Assembly (NCBI RefSeq): GCF_900103085.1
Contig: NZ_FMWR01000008.1
Span: 148,995 to 212,994, forward strand
Origin: Gilliamella mensalis
Lineage (GTDB): Bacteria; Pseudomonadota; Gammaproteobacteria; Enterobacterales; Orbaceae
DNA: 64,000 bases
Reading direction: 5' to 3'
In this document: piece by piece, positions 31,686-39,368 of the stretch
Layout: each line of letters opens with the position of its first letter
How positions within the stretch are numbered: position 1 is the first letter of the stretch
Notes under the pieces: model-generated
The model's database searches: none
Told to the model about the DNA's origin: nothing
Seen by the model: only the letters and a program-made list of their open reading frames with translations
Position numbers and translations under genes: made by a program

Positions 31686-32066
31686 TTATGCGTCTTTGAT
31701 TTCAAATTCAATAATATCGAATGATCGATCAACATCTGAATCATATGCACCAATGGTTTCACAAATTATGACTGCATCACCACATGAAATCCCAAAAATT
31801 GAGTTGTGGTTTAAGGTATTAGACTGCTCTTTAGGAACGATAATCACTCGCTGGTTATAACCGGCAATTAATTCAAATAAAGTAGCTTCTACATTTATGA
31901 TTTTATGTGAATTTTCTGGAAATCTATTAAACATTTTTTTATTCTCAATTGTATTATTAAAGTTATTGTTAGATGTTGCTAACCAATGACAATTTGAGCG
32001 CAGGGTATTAAATTCCGACCATATTTGTTTATCTTTGTTTTCTGCTAACTGACCTTTGCATTTCAT
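31686..32066 (-). CDS. Hypothetical early phage protein
   Basis: A 126-residue protein (MKCKGQLAENKDKQIWSEFN...) I do not recognise. It is soluble and acidic at the C-terminus. Its start overlaps the end of the zinc-finger gene by 38 bases, typical of a packed early phage operon. Confidence 0.6.
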   Translation of the reverse strand: MKCKGQLAENKDKQIWSEFNTLRSNCHWLATSNNNFNNTIENKKMFNRFPENSHKIINVEATLFELIAGYNQRVIIVPKEQSNTLNHNSIFGISCGDAVIICETIGAYDSDVDRSFDIIEFEIKDA

Positions 32067-32250
32067 TTAATTGCTGGCAGTCTGCACAAAGTTGACATCC
32101 TTTAATTAATTGCCGGCGTTTTTCAGGGATCGGCTCGTTACATTCAATGCAGTGTGTTGCTGATTCACCTTGAAACGTTTTGCGCTCCGCAATGAGATGA
32201 TCAAGCTCTAATTGAGCAATCTCATTGGCTTGGTCGATAACATCACGCAT
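32029..32250 (-). CDS. TraR/DksA-type C4 zinc-finger protein
   Basis: A 73-residue protein with a predicted N-terminal helix (DQANEIAQLELDHLIAERK) and the zinc site CIEC...CQLCADC. This is the short TraR/DksA-like architecture common in P2-like phages. TraR binds the RNA polymerase secondary channel and mimics ppGpp/DksA; a similar host-transcription role is possible here. Its ATG abuts the stop of the preceding gene. Confidence 0.85.
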   Translation of the reverse strand: MRDVIDQANEIAQLELDHLIAERKTFQGESATHCIECNEPIPEKRRQLIKGCQLCADCQQLNEMQRSVSRKQR

Positions 32251-32465
32251 CAGGAATCATGCTCATAATTTTCGCATCGCATCGCTTCGGCTTCTTGTTC
32301 AAGGAGTTGGGCAGATTCAGAGGCCGTTAAGTAATCAGTACGAATGTGAGCGGCTAACCGTTCAAGTTTTGCTGTAAATACGTCACATAGTCCACGTTTG
32401 GTTTCTTCTTTTGCTTGTTTTAACGCTTGCAATAATGCATCGCCAGATAATGTAGTTATTTTCAT
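32250..32465 (-). CDS. DUF2732-like early phage protein
   Basis: A 71-residue helical protein (SGDALLQALKQAKEETKRGL..., ending EAEAMRCENYEHDS). The pattern of a charged helix and a LERLAAHI motif resembles the DUF2732 proteins of the P2 early region. The function is unknown. The gene touches both neighbours with no gap. Confidence 0.6.
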   Translation of the reverse strand: MKITTLSGDALLQALKQAKEETKRGLCDVFTAKLERLAAHIRTDYLTASESAQLLEQEAEAMRCENYEHDS

Positions 32466-32810
32466 TCATGCCACCTTTTTCGTTTCTTTGATAAAATCCT
32501 GCTCTTCGCAAATTGCAAACGCATCAATGATTGATTGCAATCGACGCAAACCTTTTTTTAGCGCATCAATTTCTTTGTCGTTCAGATCGTCATAACGCAT
32601 CTCCCAAGTGTGGGTAAATTGACTATCTGCGTTGTAAATAGTTGTTGTACGCTGTTCGATGCCTGATGCGCTCAGCAGTAAACGCTTTTGACCCGGCTTT
32701 AAACGGTTAAAAGCCGATCTGGCTAAACTACGCTTACCGCTTAATATCTGATGAAACTCACGCAAAATACTGCGTTGATTAGTTGCTTGGTTGTTTTGCG
32801 TTGTGTTCAT
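32466..32810 (-). CDS. Hypothetical early phage protein
   Basis: A 114-residue protein (MNTTQNNQATNQRSILREFH...) with a basic, helix-rich middle (FNRLKPGQKRLLLSASGI). The ATG at 32810 is preceded by AGGTGA at normal spacing; a GTG nine bases upstream is the alternative. It overlaps the next small gene. The family is not recognised. Confidence 0.6.
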   Translation of the reverse strand: MNTTQNNQATNQRSILREFHQILSGKRSLARSAFNRLKPGQKRLLLSASGIEQRTTTIYNADSQFTHTWEMRYDDLNDKEIDALKKGLRRLQSIIDAFAICEEQDFIKETKKVA

Positions 32811-32958
32811 GCTGATCACCTGTTATCGGCTGATGCAATTTAATGACATGCCCATTTGGCTTCTCAACCCAACCTTTAGGATTATGGTTGTTAATTTGGA
32901 TATAAATTAAAACTGGTTTATTTGCGACTTTAGGGCTTAAATAGATTGCGTGGCTCAT
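32779..32958 (-). CDS. 59-residue early phage protein, unknown
   Basis: A frame starting MSHAIYLSPKVANKPVLIYI and including NPKGWVEKPNGHVIKLHQP, with AAAGG upstream of the ATG. Its end overlaps the following gene by 32 bases in another frame. Composition and spacing favour a real gene; the function is unknown. Confidence 0.6.
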   Translation of the reverse strand: MSHAIYLSPKVANKPVLIYIQINNHNPKGWVEKPNGHVIKLHQPITGDQHEHNAKQPSN

Positions 32959-32969
32959 GTCTAAACCTT

Positions 32970-33194
32970 TTAAATATTAATTGTTGGGCTTCTGTCTGCG
33001 AGCGCTTCGGCAACTAACGCTGCGTTATTGATTAAAATGATTGAGCGCTTGCCGGTGATAGTCTTTTTTCGAATTGGTAAATAACCCTTGTGGACATAAT
33101 CTTTTATGGTTTTTTCTTTCATGCCTGAGTGTTTTGCATATTCCTCAACAGTCATATATGCCGCACCGAAAGTTATTGATAAATCTTGTTTCAT
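32970..33194 (-). CDS. Cox-like excisionase/repressor
   Basis: A 74-residue winged-helix protein (AYMTVEEYAKHSGMKEKTIKDYVHKGYLP...) resembling P2 Cox. In P2 Cox represses the lysogenic promoter and acts as directionality factor for excision. It is the first gene of the early operon and diverges from the CI gene, as in P2. Candidate binding repeats (TTATATTCRG) lie just upstream of it and again next to the right att site. Confidence 0.78.
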   Translation of the reverse strand: MKQDLSITFGAAYMTVEEYAKHSGMKEKTIKDYVHKGYLPIRKKTITGKRSIILINNAALVAEALADRSPTINI

Positions 33195-33218
33195 AGTGCA
33201 TCATTTCCTCTTTATGGT

Positions 33219-33238
33219 TTATATTCAGTTATATTCGG
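33219..33238. repeat. Candidate Cox-binding repeats at the lysogeny switch
   Basis: TTATATTCAG and TTATATTCGG stand in direct tandem. The same 10-mer recurs as TTATACTCGG (37095-37104) and TTATATTCAG (37115-37124) by the right att site, the two places where P2 Cox acts. Confidence 0.45.
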
Positions 33239-33259
33239 TTTGATTAGGATAAAAAAATA

Positions 33260-33320
33260 ACCGAATCGGTATTTTTTATTATGATTACCTTTTAGGTTTG
33301 TGTCAATACCTTATGGGTAT
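33260..33320. promoter_or_regulatory. Candidate CI operators (three ACC-N5-GGT palindromes)
   Basis: ACCGAATCGGT (33260-33270), ACCTTTTAGGT (33287-33297) and ATACCTTATGGGTAT (33306-33320) share an ACC-N5-GGT core and lie between the divergent cox-like and cI genes. Confidence 0.5.
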
Positions 33321-33352
33321 GTTTTTTCTTTTTGGTATTTTTTGGAGTTAAT

Positions 33353-33721
33353 ATGATTCAGTTCGACAGTGCTAAAAACATAATAGATAGAATGGTTAGC
33401 GCTTACAGATTAAAAACAATGAAAGCGTTATGTGAATATTTTGGTGTTGGCATTAGCGTTCTTTCCAATAGGGTAGTGCGAAATACAATCCCTGCAGAAT
33501 ATATAATACAGTGCGCATTAGATACGGGTGCTAATCTATTATGGCTTTGTACTGGCGAAGGTGAATCGAACATTGACGGCGTAAAAACAGAGAAAAAATC
33601 AATCGAAATATCCAATGAAACATTGGAAAAATTAGAGCGTATTGTGGCGTTAAAAAATAGCGGTGCAATAACTAATGATGAATATCAATTATTGAAAGGT
33701 AGTATTTTAAAAAAAGACTAA
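33353..33721 (+). CDS. CI-type prophage repressor without peptidase domain
   Basis: A 122-residue protein whose N-terminal 70 residues match the phage CI helix-turn-helix group (SAKNIIDRMVSAYRLKTMKA, then GVGISVLSNRVVRNTIP and GANLLWLCTGEG). The ATG at 33353 follows TTGGAG; an in-frame start at 33332 is less likely. The chain stops well before any S24/LexA-like autoprotease domain, so RecA-triggered self-cleavage is not expected. It should hold the early promoter off in the lysogen. Confidence 0.82.
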   Translation: MIQFDSAKNIIDRMVSAYRLKTMKALCEYFGVGISVLSNRVVRNTIPAEYIIQCALDTGANLLWLCTGEGESNIDGVKTEKKSIEISNETLEKLERIVALKNSGAITNDEYQLLKGSILKKD

Positions 33722-33988
33722 TGATAAAAGATGAGTGAGCGTTCGGGTGGTAGATAAATTAAACTTTACAGATATGAATAAAAATAAAGAACTTTTAGTT
33801 CGCATTGTCCATTATCTTCAAGGCATAAATATAACATCTAATCAAAATAGGCAACCGCTTATGCACAGTTGTATCGCTCATAATTGCCAAAAAATTGATA
33901 CATTTGCATTTCACCTGTGTGGAATAAGCCGGTAAGCAATTAATGATTTATAAGCTAAGTTGATCTGATAAATATTTAGGTGAATATC

Positions 33989-36052
33989 ATGATTGAAATA
34001 AACACGCTCGCTGATATTGAATCTTTAACCGAAACAGAAGAAATCGAGGTTAAATCTGCACAAGGGAAAGATCACCAAGGGCAGCTACCCAAAGATTTCT
34101 GGCCCACTTATTCAGCAATGGCAAATTCTAAAGGTGGTTGGGTTATTCTTGGCGTGGAAGAAAAATCCAATAAATTTAATCTTATTGGTATTAAAGATGT
34201 AACCAAAATAAAGAAAGAGTTAGTTACCTCATTAAATAATAAAGAAAAAGTTAATTATAATTTATTAACTGATAAGGATATTTTAGAAAAAAAAATTGAT
34301 AACAAAACGATATTAATTATTCGTATTCATCCAGCAGCAAGAGATAAAAAACCTATTTATATTAACAATAGCCTAGTTAATGCTTACATTAGAATGAATG
34401 ACAGTGATATTAAATGTGATGAAGCAAAAATACGGCAAATGATTGTAGAGCAAGATCCACAAGGAACAGACTCACGCATTTTAGATAATTTTACGATGGA
34501 TGACATCGACATAAAAAGCTTGCAACAATACAGAAATTTATTCTCTGCTAGGCATCCAGATCATCCTTTTTTAAAAGGCGATTTACTTTCATTTTTAAGT
34601 AAAATTGGTGGTTGGAGAAAAGATCGACATACGAAAAAAGACGGATTAACCATTGCAGGATTACTCATGTTTGGTAAATGGGATGCTATTACTGAACTTA
34701 ACCCCAAATATGCCTTGGACTACATAGAACGACCTGAAAATAAAATAGATACACGTTGGATAGATCGCGTATTTTATGATGGTAGTTGGTCAGGTAATGT
34801 ATTTGATTTTTATCAACTTATTTATCCTAAATTAGTATCTGATTTAAAAGTGCCTTTCAAGATTAAAGATGGTGTACGGCAATCTGATTCTGAAATACAT
34901 CAAGCACTTCGTGAGGCTTTAGTTAATACCTTAGTTCACGCTGATTACCTAACCGGCAGAGTTTCGATTTTAGTGGTTAAAAGACCTGATCTGTTTGGAT
35001 TTCGAAATCCCGGTTTAATGCTCATCTCTAAAGAAGATGCCATAAAAGGCGGGAACAGTGAATGTCGCAACCCCAAAATGCATCAAATGTTTTTATATAT
35101 TGGTTTAGGGGAGCGAGCCGGTTCTGGTATTCCACGAATATACTCAGGTTGGGAACAAGCTAATTGGAAAGTGCCCAATTTAAGAGAAAGATATGATATC
35201 GAGCAGACTTTATTAGAGTTATCAACAACGAGCTTAATACCGGATAATATTGTCGATTATTTAATTAAAAAATTCGGACATGACAACTTTTCAAAATTAG
35301 ATGATTTTGAAAAAATGATATTAGCAACAACCGCACAAGAAAATTGGATAAATCACCAACGAGCTTGTGAGTTAACCTCTAAGCATTCAAGAGAAGTCAC
35401 ACTCGCCTTACCTAATTTAGAAAGAAAAGGATTTCTTGTATCTCAAGGAGAGAAAAAAAATAAAATATATAAGCTATTTGGTGAAGAAGAATTACTCATG
35501 CCAGAAGATATTCTTAATATTAATGATAGTCAAATAGATACAGATAATGTAATTAAAAGCGCAGCGCCTTTGACATCAAAGGGCAATAACTCCGGTTATA
35601 ACGATACCGACTGCGGTTATAAAAATAATAACTCCGGTTATAAGCAGCCTAACTCCGGTTACAACGACACTTCATCCAATCATCATAAAAACTCAACAAC
35701 CAACAAAGATTCATTTGGAAGAATAATAGATGAACGTGTAGACAAACCATTTATATTCGAATTGACACAACTTGACCATAACTTCCGACAAAGCTTAGAA
35801 AAAATAGCTCGACCAACGATAAAAAAGAGAATTAACTTTGATGAAATGAAAACAGTCTTAATTTCACTTTGTAAAGGACACTATATCTCATTATCTGCTC
35901 TTGCTATACTAGTTAATAGAACACCTGATAGATTACGACAAGGGTATGTTAAACAATTAACCCAACAAGGTATTCTTCGTATGGCATTTCCTCATATGCC
36001 AAACATTCCCAAACAAGGTTATACTACCGTGGAAGATCCTGAGGAGTCTTAA
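33989..36052 (+). CDS. AlbA_2/Schlafen-type ATP-binding protein, candidate accessory defence gene
   Basis: A 687-residue protein of the COG2865 kind. The N-terminal AlbA_2 domain (about 8-140) shows TEEIEVKSAQG, MANSKGGWVILGV and YIRMNDSDIKC. A GHKL-like ATPase region follows (about 270-380, EIHQALREALVNTLVHADYL, FRNPG, RAGSGIPRIYSGW), then winged-helix segments. A linker around 535-565 repeats an NSGY motif. The ATG at 33989 has AGGTGA upstream. It sits between cI and int, a place where P2-like phages carry variable cargo, so a defence or regulatory role is possible but unproven. Confidence 0.78.
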   Translation: MIEINTLADIESLTETEEIEVKSAQGKDHQGQLPKDFWPTYSAMANSKGGWVILGVEEKSNKFNLIGIKDVTKIKKELVTSLNNKEKVNYNLLTDKDILEKKIDNKTILIIRIHPAARDKKPIYINNSLVNAYIRMNDSDIKCDEAKIRQMIVEQDPQGTDSRILDNFTMDDIDIKSLQQYRNLFSARHPDHPFLKGDLLSFLSKIGGWRKDRHTKKDGLTIAGLLMFGKWDAITELNPKYALDYIERPENKIDTRWIDRVFYDGSWSGNVFDFYQLIYPKLVSDLKVPFKIKDGVRQSDSEIHQALREALVNTLVHADYLTGRVSILVVKRPDLFGFRNPGLMLISKEDAIKGGNSECRNPKMHQMFLYIGLGERAGSGIPRIYSGWEQANWKVPNLRERYDIEQTLLELSTTSLIPDNIVDYLIKKFGHDNFSKLDDFEKMILATTAQENWINHQRACELTSKHSREVTLALPNLERKGFLVSQGEKKNKIYKLFGEEELLMPEDILNINDSQIDTDNVIKSAAPLTSKGNNSGYNDTDCGYKNNNSGYKQPNSGYNDTSSNHHKNSTTNKDSFGRIIDERVDKPFIFELTQLDHNFRQSLEKIARPTIKKRINFDEMKTVLISLCKGHYISLSALAILVNRTPDRLRQGYVKQLTQQGILRMAFPHMPNIPKQGYTTVEDPEES
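35586..35672 (+). repeat. Short coding repeats (CCGGTTATAA-like) in the AlbA_2 gene
   Basis: Four degenerate copies of (A/C)CTCCGGTTATAA encode repeated NSGY/CGY motifs in a low-complexity linker. Similar repeat-bearing linkers are known in COG2865 proteins; copy number could vary between strains. Confidence 0.6.
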
Positions 36053-36058
36053 TATAAC

Positions 36059-37066
36059 GTGAGTATCAGAAAACAAAATAACGGTAAATGGCTATTTGAA
36101 AAATACCTGGAAAGTGGGCGTAGAATTCGCAAAACCTTCACAACAAAAGGGGAAGCGCTTGCCTACCAGGCGTATATTGATGAACAAGCAGCAACTAAGC
36201 CGTGGATTGCTGAAAAGCAAGATCGTAGGCGATTATCTGATTTAGTTAATACATGGTATCAATCACATGGACAAACACTCAAAGACGGTGAACGAGTAAG
36301 AAAGATACTTGAATTTATTTGTCAATCAACAGGTGATCTAATAGCGGGTAATTTTACCACCAAAACCTTTACCGATTATCGAAAAAAACGCATGAATGGC
36401 GAACTGTACAGAACCGAATCAGTAAAAACAGTATCATTACGCACGTTAAACCTCGAATTGGTTTATCTTCGAGCCATGTTTAATGAATTGACACGATTAG
36501 GAGAGTGGGAACGCCCAAACCCCCTTGAAAATATCAAACAGTTTAAAACTGATGAATCAGAAATGGCGTTTTTGACCAATGACCAAATCAAACTATTATT
36601 AAACGAATGCCAAAATAGCAACGTTATACATTTATCATTAATGGTAAAAATAGGACTTTCTACAGGGGCAAGGTGGTCAGAAATAGCCAACCTAAAATTA
36701 TCTCAAATCACGCCATACAAAATTACATACATCAAGACCAAAGGAAGACGTAATCGAACAGTACCAATAACAAAAGAACTATATGAACAGATCCCAAAAG
36801 AAAACAACAAAATCTTTAGTGGCACACATGAAAACGCATTTAAAAGCGCAATTGACAGAACAGGGATAGCGTTACCAGACGGACAATTAACACATGTATT
36901 GCGCCACACATTTGCGAGTCATTTTATGATGAATGGGGGCAATATCCTAGTTTTACAAAAAATACTTGGTCATACAGACATAAAAACAACAATGAGATAC
37001 GCCCACCTCGCCCCTGATCACCTAGAAGAAGCAACGATATTAAATCCATTATCTAATATAAAATAA
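36059..37066 (+). CDS. int: Tyrosine-recombinase integrase (P2 type)
   Basis: A 335-residue site-specific recombinase. The N-terminal arm-binding part begins SIRKQNNGKWLFEKYLESGRR, the core-binding domain spans about 55-155, and the catalytic residues are visible: Arg205 (GARWSEI), HxxR at His279-Arg282, His305 (LGHTDIKT) and Tyr314 (TMRYAHL). The start is GTG at 36059. The right att core lies 113 bp after the stop, with repeated ATGGCGG and TTATAYTCRG boxes between. It should catalyse integration at the 20-bp core and, with the Cox-like protein, excision. Confidence 0.95.
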   Translation: MSIRKQNNGKWLFEKYLESGRRIRKTFTTKGEALAYQAYIDEQAATKPWIAEKQDRRRLSDLVNTWYQSHGQTLKDGERVRKILEFICQSTGDLIAGNFTTKTFTDYRKKRMNGELYRTESVKTVSLRTLNLELVYLRAMFNELTRLGEWERPNPLENIKQFKTDESEMAFLTNDQIKLLLNECQNSNVIHLSLMVKIGLSTGARWSEIANLKLSQITPYKITYIKTKGRRNRTVPITKELYEQIPKENNKIFSGTHENAFKSAIDRTGIALPDGQLTHVLRHTFASHFMMNGGNILVLQKILGHTDIKTTMRYAHLAPDHLEEATILNPLSNIK

Positions 37067-37087
37067 ATGGCGGTTAAATGGCGGTTA
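37067..37087 (+). repeat. Right candidate integrase arm sites (ATGGCGG tandem)
   Basis: ATGGCGGTTAAATGGCGGTT mirrors the tandem at 23927-23946 with the same 11-bp period, immediately after the int stop codon. Confidence 0.5.
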
Positions 37088-37179
37088 AGTTCGGTTATAC
37101 TCGGTTTTCATCAGTTATATTCAGATTTTAACCAATTGATTTTTTTATAAACCATTGATTTTAAAAAGACAGTATGAGA

Positions 37180-37199
37180 ATTCCAATTCCGCATTGGTA
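37180..37199 (+). repeat. Right attachment-site core of the P2-like element
   Basis: Exact copy of the 20-bp core at 23817-23836, in direct orientation. The bases that follow (GATTCGAATCCC) resemble a tRNA T-arm, but no complete tRNA can be folded. The remainder of the gap to 37490 holds no gene. Confidence 0.8.
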
Positions 37200-37432
37200 G
37201 ATTCGAATCCCTGTGCATCAGTCAATAAAATCAATTGCCTACTTGAATCTTTTTTTATGCTATTAAATTAAACTGTAGTTTTAGTTAAAATTAAAATATC
37301 AATTTTTTGCTGAATAAGATTTGCGTAATGGAATATTACAGATTTAGTAAGGATGTTTAAGTTGTTTATGTTAAATAAAAATAAGTGGCTTTACTAAAAT
37401 TAATAATTTATCTGCATTTTTTTACTAGAAGC

Positions 37433-37462
37433 CCACGTGGGCAAAGCGTATTGCTCACGTGG
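37433..37462. terminator. Hairpin downstream of the ydgH-like gene
   Basis: CCACGTG...CACGTGG with an inner GCAA/TTGC, one mismatch and a six-base loop, starts 28 bp after the gene end. T-rich sequence follows on the plus strand and A-rich on the other; probably a terminator. Confidence 0.5.
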
Positions 37463-37490
37463 TGTTATTTTATTTAATTAAAGTACAAAA

Positions 37491-38291
37491 TTATTTATAT
37501 AGATTTACAAAAACAGTTTGCGCTGTACTTGCAGCATTGGTTGATACTTCTTTTACATAATAAAAATGTGCACCATTAGCAATAGCATGTTTTTGTGCGG
37601 CCGCACTAATGTCTGCTGTATTGTTAAATACACCATGGAAGCTAATTGTGTTGTATGGGGTCATGTGTTTAAACGCTTCGCTGCTGATTTCGTAAGCATC
37701 TTGACCTTCTATTGCGGTGGTAACGATATAATTTCTAACTGGAGCCTCTTGTTTGTATAAAGAAACTTCAATGTCTTCTGCTTGATTATTGATATCAGCA
37801 GACGAAATTGAATCGATATAAAACGCATAAGCATTTTTTTCAGCAGCTAATTTACTTGCGGCTTGGGTGATTTCAGAAGTGTTATTGTAATTACCTTTAA
37901 ATTTAACAATTTCAAATGGTAAATAGTAAAGGGCTTTTGAACGTTCATAAGAAACCACCCCATTATAAGTTGTTTCATCTTTCTGGACGGCTATTGGTGC
38001 GTTAGATTGATAAATATTGGCATAAACGATAGCGCGATCTGATGAAGTCCCATTAGCTGGGCTTTCCATTGCTGTAATATGATAATATTTAGCACCTGCT
38101 TCGTCGGCAGCACGCGAAATATCATCAGCAGCATTATCGGCTTGTAAATAGCTCCCGGTTACCGAGATTTCTTTCAATGGTACTAAAAGACTGCTTTCTT
38201 TAGCTGTTAACGGTTGAGCAGCATAAAGATTGGCAACAGGTAAAGATAATAATACAGCTAAAGCAATAGATGTTTTGGTGAAACGTTTCAT
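37491..38291 (-). CDS. DUF1471 (YhcN/YdgH-family) periplasmic protein, three domains
   Basis: A 266-residue protein with a signal peptide (MKRFTKTSIALAVLLSLPVA, cleavage about NLYA-AQ) and three copies of the DUF1471 fold. These start near KEISVTGSYLQADN, PFEIVKFKGNYNNTS and YNTISFHGVFNNTA, each ending in a YhcN-like IYQ/LYK strand. E. coli YdgH is also a three-domain member; small family members act in stress and biofilm responses. The ATG at 38291 gives the natural signal peptide, while an in-frame start 42 bases upstream would spoil it. Confidence 0.8.
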   Translation of the reverse strand: MKRFTKTSIALAVLLSLPVANLYAAQPLTAKESSLLVPLKEISVTGSYLQADNAADDISRAADEAGAKYYHITAMESPANGTSSDRAIVYANIYQSNAPIAVQKDETTYNGVVSYERSKALYYLPFEIVKFKGNYNNTSEITQAASKLAAEKNAYAFYIDSISSADINNQAEDIEVSLYKQEAPVRNYIVTTAIEGQDAYEISSEAFKHMTPYNTISFHGVFNNTADISAAAQKHAIANGAHFYYVKEVSTNAASTAQTVFVNLYK

Positions 38292-38643
38292 GATTGAGTC
38301 CTTCACTTTTGGATTATTAAAATAGAAAATCACTGTTTAACGCTTATTTAATTTACAGATTTATAGTATTGCTTAAGATTATTCCAACTTGTAGAGATCC
38401 ACAGTGTTTTGTCCTTGTCTGCTTGTTAAAAGCGTTAAGACAAATAGTTGTTTTGGCAGGAATGAATTGTAAAACAACTAACTACCTTTATAAGACGTTC
38501 AGTAATAATCCTCAAGATATTTTAATAAAATGGCAGATTGACTAGCACAAATTGCTTAAAATGAAGTAAATTGTTAAAAAAGGTGTTAATTTCGTACTAA
38601 TTAAACCTGTTATCACTTTGTTTAAACTATTTTGTCGATATAA
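38292..38643. other. Intergenic region, no gene seen
   Basis: These 352 AT-rich bases lie between two minus-strand genes and should hold the ydgH-like promoter. I find no further reading frame or clear element. Confidence 0.4.
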
Positions 38644-39255
38644 TTATTCGCCAATTTTTTCGATAAAATGCTTAATGATTTGTGCGGTTAATCCCCAAAT
38701 AACCCAATTATGATATTGATAAAAATAGACTGGATGCTCGGATCTTTTTTGCCAACCTGGTGCACGGTTAGCTATGATATCAAATGGGAAGTCATCGGCA
38801 GGTTTATGCCCAACAAACATTGTTGCGCACTGTGGTGGATTATGAATAAACCACTCGATAGGAACGGTAAAAATTTGCTCAACTTCGTCATGGTTTAGTT
38901 GTAAAGTATCCAGCGAGTTTATTTTGCCTACAAATGGATAAATGATTATGCCTAATGTAGCAATAAATTTGGGTAATTGTCCTAAAATCGTTATTTGATT
39001 AAGGGCTATACCTAATTCTTCAACAGTTTCACGTTTGGCTGTGTATTCGGGGCTGATGTCAGTTAATTCAACTCGCCCTCCAGGCAAACAGATATCTCCC
39101 GGTTGCCATTTTAGGTTTTTCGATCTAACTTGAAATAAAATATGCAATTGTTGATTAATATCCACGATCGGCAATAACACCGCCGCTTTATTATCAACAA
39201 ATTTAATGCTTTCTTGTTTTTTTATCTGTTTAGCTATGTTTTCAATTGTGATCAT
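38644..39255 (-). CDS. Nudix hydrolase, CoA pyrophosphatase (NudL) type
   Basis: A 203-residue protein. The Nudix box runs through LPGGRVELTDISPEYTAKRE then TVEELGI, with the REtveELG core intact, and a downstream NudL-like segment (LPKFIATLGIIIYPFVG, VPIEWFIHNP, WVIWGLTAQIIKHF). NudL/YeaB is thought to cleave CoA and related dinucleotides. It diverges from cyaA. The start is ATG at 39255. Substrate assignment is by family only. Confidence 0.85.
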   Translation of the reverse strand: MITIENIAKQIKKQESIKFVDNKAAVLLPIVDINQQLHILFQVRSKNLKWQPGDICLPGGRVELTDISPEYTAKRETVEELGIALNQITILGQLPKFIATLGIIIYPFVGKINSLDTLQLNHDEVEQIFTVPIEWFIHNPPQCATMFVGHKPADDFPFDIIANRAPGWQKRSEHPVYFYQYHNWVIWGLTAQIIKHFIEKIGE

Positions 39256-39368
39256 AATTATTCATTTTATTTGGAGTTTAAAATTTTGTCCTATTTACCT
39301 TACACTAATAACATGCTAGATTTACCAAATGCGTTAGTTTAATACGCGTGTTTTACCTAATTGAAGCT

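Noticed and set aside
33774..33935. Short frame between cI and the AlbA_2 gene (MNKNKELLVRIVHYLQ...)
   Set aside because: Somewhat protein-like, but no ribosome-binding site and no recognised family; left out of the gene list.
37180..37225. tRNA-like sequence (GATTCGAATCCC) at the right att site
   Set aside because: The T-loop-like bases lack a pairing stem and acceptor partner, so no tRNA or tmRNA end could be assigned.
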